A stretch of DNA of 19,707 nt from CAZDQL01 sp964507325. Lineage in GTDB: Bacteria; Planctomycetota; UBA1135; GCA-002686595. Both the position numbers and the translations under genes were made by a program. The notes beneath the pieces are model-generated. The model was not told the DNA's origin. It worked only from the letters and a program-made list of their open reading frames with translations, and did not search any database. The stretch lies in NCBI GenBank assembly GCA_964507325.1, contig CAZDQL010000111.1, positions 1 to 19,707 of the forward strand, written 5' to 3'. Positions 18,548 through 19,707 of the stretch are shown here, one piece after another (position 1 is the first letter of the stretch; each line of letters begins with the position of its first letter).

Positions 18548-19591
18548 ATGCGCATCGCCATCAATGGATTCGGCCGCATCGGCCGCAACGTTTTCCGCAT
18601 CCTCCAGAACACGCCGGGAACCCAGGTCGTGCACATCAACGATCTGACTCCCCCGGAGACCCTGGCCCATCTCCTCAAGTACGACACGATCTGCGGGCGC
18701 TACCCCGGGAAGGTGCGCACGGTCCGCAACGCGATCGTGGTCGACGGTGTGAAGATCCCGATCACCGCCCAGCCGGATCCCGCGCAGCTGCCCCACGCCG
18801 CGAACAAGGTCGACTTCGTCGTCGAGTCGACCGGCGTGCTGCGCACCCGGGAGATGATCGAGAAGCACCTCGAGGCGGGCGCCAAGAAGGTGATCCTGAC
18901 CGTGCCCGCCAAGGACGAGATCGACGCCATGGTGGTGCTCGGTGTCAACGACGCGGACCTCAAGGGCTCGCACAAGATCATCTCCAACGCCTCCTGCACC
19001 ACCAACTGCCTGGCCCCCGTGGCGAAGGTCCTGGACGACGCCTTCGGCCTGAAGCACGGGATGATGACGACGATCCACGCCTACACCAACGACCAGCGCG
19101 TGCTCGACCTGCCCCACAAGGACCTGCGGCGTGCCCGCGCGGCGGCCGCCAACGTGATCCCCACCACCACGGGCGCCGCCCGCGCCGTGGGCAAGATCCT
19201 GCCCAAGCTGGCGGGCAAGCTCGACGGCTTCGCCATCCGCGTGCCGGTGAGCAACGGCTCGGTGGTCGACCTGGTGGCCACCCTCTCCAAGAAGGTCACC
19301 GTGGAGGCGGTCAACGCCGCCCTCTCCGCCGCCGCCAAGCGCGGGCCCCTCAAGGGCATCCTGGCCTACACCGAGGATCCCATCGTCTCCAGCGACATCG
19401 TGGGGGACCCCCACAGCTCGATCGTCGACGGCCTGAGCACCATGGTGATGGCCGGCAACACGGTCAAGGTCGTCTCCTGGTACGACAACGAGTGGGGGTA
19501 CTCCAACCGCGTGGTGGAGCTGATGCGCAAGGCGCACCGCATGAAGTCCGGCGGGCGCAAGAAGACCCGCCGGAAGGCCGCGCGCCACTAG
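18548..19591 (+). CDS. gap: Glyceraldehyde-3-phosphate dehydrogenase (phosphorylating)
   Basis: Glycolytic/gluconeogenic enzyme that oxidises glyceraldehyde 3-phosphate to 1,3-bisphosphoglycerate with NAD in the cytosol. The 347-aa protein opens with the Rossmann signature MRIAINGFGRIGRNVFRIL; an Asp at position 32 (HIND) favours NAD over NADP. The catalytic Cys150 lies in SNASCTTNC, and His177 in TTIHAYTNDQ. PTTTGAAR, the RVPVSNGSVVDL strand and SWYDNEWGYSNRVVEL complete the family. It differs from the usual length only by a strongly basic tail (MKSGGRKKTRRKAARH, last 16 residues). ATG at 18548 follows GCGCTTCCC with no SD. The gene stands alone, divergent from tilS; no pgk or tpiA follows before the window ends. 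Confidence 0.96.
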   Translation: MRIAINGFGRIGRNVFRILQNTPGTQVVHINDLTPPETLAHLLKYDTICGRYPGKVRTVRNAIVVDGVKIPITAQPDPAQLPHAANKVDFVVESTGVLRTREMIEKHLEAGAKKVILTVPAKDEIDAMVVLGVNDADLKGSHKIISNASCTTNCLAPVAKVLDDAFGLKHGMMTTIHAYTNDQRVLDLPHKDLRRARAAAANVIPTTTGAARAVGKILPKLAGKLDGFAIRVPVSNGSVVDLVATLSKKVTVEAVNAALSAAAKRGPLKGILAYTEDPIVSSDIVGDPHSSIVDGLSTMVMAGNTVKVVSWYDNEWGYSNRVVELMRKAHRMKSGGRKKTRRKAARH

Positions 19592-19636
19592 CCGCCTTCC
19601 CAGTCCACAGACCGTTCCCACCCCCCTCACGGCGGC

Positions 19637-19677
19637 GGCCCCCGCCCCCGCCCCCGGGGCCGGGGGGGCGGGGGGCC
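19637..19677. repeat. Extreme C-run/G-run inverted repeat downstream of gap
   Basis: C5-G-C5-G-C5 (19639-19655) is followed at once by G4-CC-G7-C-G6 (19656-19675). The arms pair over about 13 bp with one bulge, starting from GG (19637-19638) with CC (19676-19677). The hairpin begins 45 bp after the gap stop and could end transcription, although no U-run follows. Both strands also carry runs of G that could fold as quadruplexes. The rest of 19592-19707 shows no gene. Confidence 0.55.
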
Positions 19678-19707
19678 CCGCGCAGGCCCCCACCGGAAAG
19701 GCGGGAC

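Noticed and set aside
18009..18647. Open frame across the tilS-gap intergenic region
   Set aside because: Product is Arg/Pro/Gly-rich without motifs, overlaps tilS and gap, and has no convincing start signals.
17021..19693. Long minus-strand open frame covering parts of tilS and gap
   Set aside because: It is out of frame with both recognised genes and its product is Arg/Pro/Gly-rich without motifs, a typical GC-rich shadow.

Overview
This is a gene-dense stretch of about 19.7 kb from a very GC-rich bacterial chromosome. It carries 13 protein genes, all of recognisable families, and I see no rRNA, tRNA, insertion sequence, prophage or CRISPR array. A Kdo transferase (WaaA) implies lipid A/LPS and so a Gram-negative cell envelope. 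Four features together resemble Planctomycetota or a neighbouring phylum: a DksA-type zinc-finger gene abutting lspA, a large FHA-Ser/Thr kinase-membrane receptor, an orphan prepilin-like protein, and many start codons without a Shine-Dalgarno (SD) sequence. That placement is an inference; no rRNA is present to confirm it.

Left part (1-11463). A partial tyrosine recombinase (XerD type) runs leftward off the window edge. Divergent from it, a long rightward series reads dksA/traR-like, lspA, pyrD (class 1B), a response regulator with an unfamiliar N-terminal half, secA, waaA, metK, a prepilin-like gene and a UbiA-superfamily phosphoribosyl/prenyl transferase. The theme is housekeeping: envelope biogenesis (LspA, SecA, WaaA, prepilin, polyprenyl-phosphate modification), pyrimidine synthesis and SAM synthesis. 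Gaps before metK, the prepilin gene and ubiA suggest several transcription units rather than one operon. metK has a strikingly structured leader.

Right part (11464-18123). Four genes lie on the minus strand in the order tilS, yggS, FHA-kinase, cysteine desulfurase-like. The first two junctions each show a 4-bp GTGA stop/start overlap, so tRNA lysidine synthase, the PLP-homeostasis protein and a membrane sensor kinase appear translationally coupled. The desulfurase-like gene follows after 87 bp that hold a hairpin and a near-perfect 22-bp palindrome. It has the strongest SD in the window.

Far right (18124-19707). A 424-bp divergent intergenic region with the best promoter match in the window leads into a glycolytic gap gene with a lysine/arginine-rich tail. 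After it comes an extreme G-run/C-run inverted repeat.

I found no obvious new defence, mobile or biosynthetic system. The most interesting leads are the two-hairpin metK leader, the uncharacterised N-terminal domain of the response regulator, the tilS-yggS-kinase coupling with its downstream palindrome, and C-homopolymer tracts, including C10 near the start of waaA.
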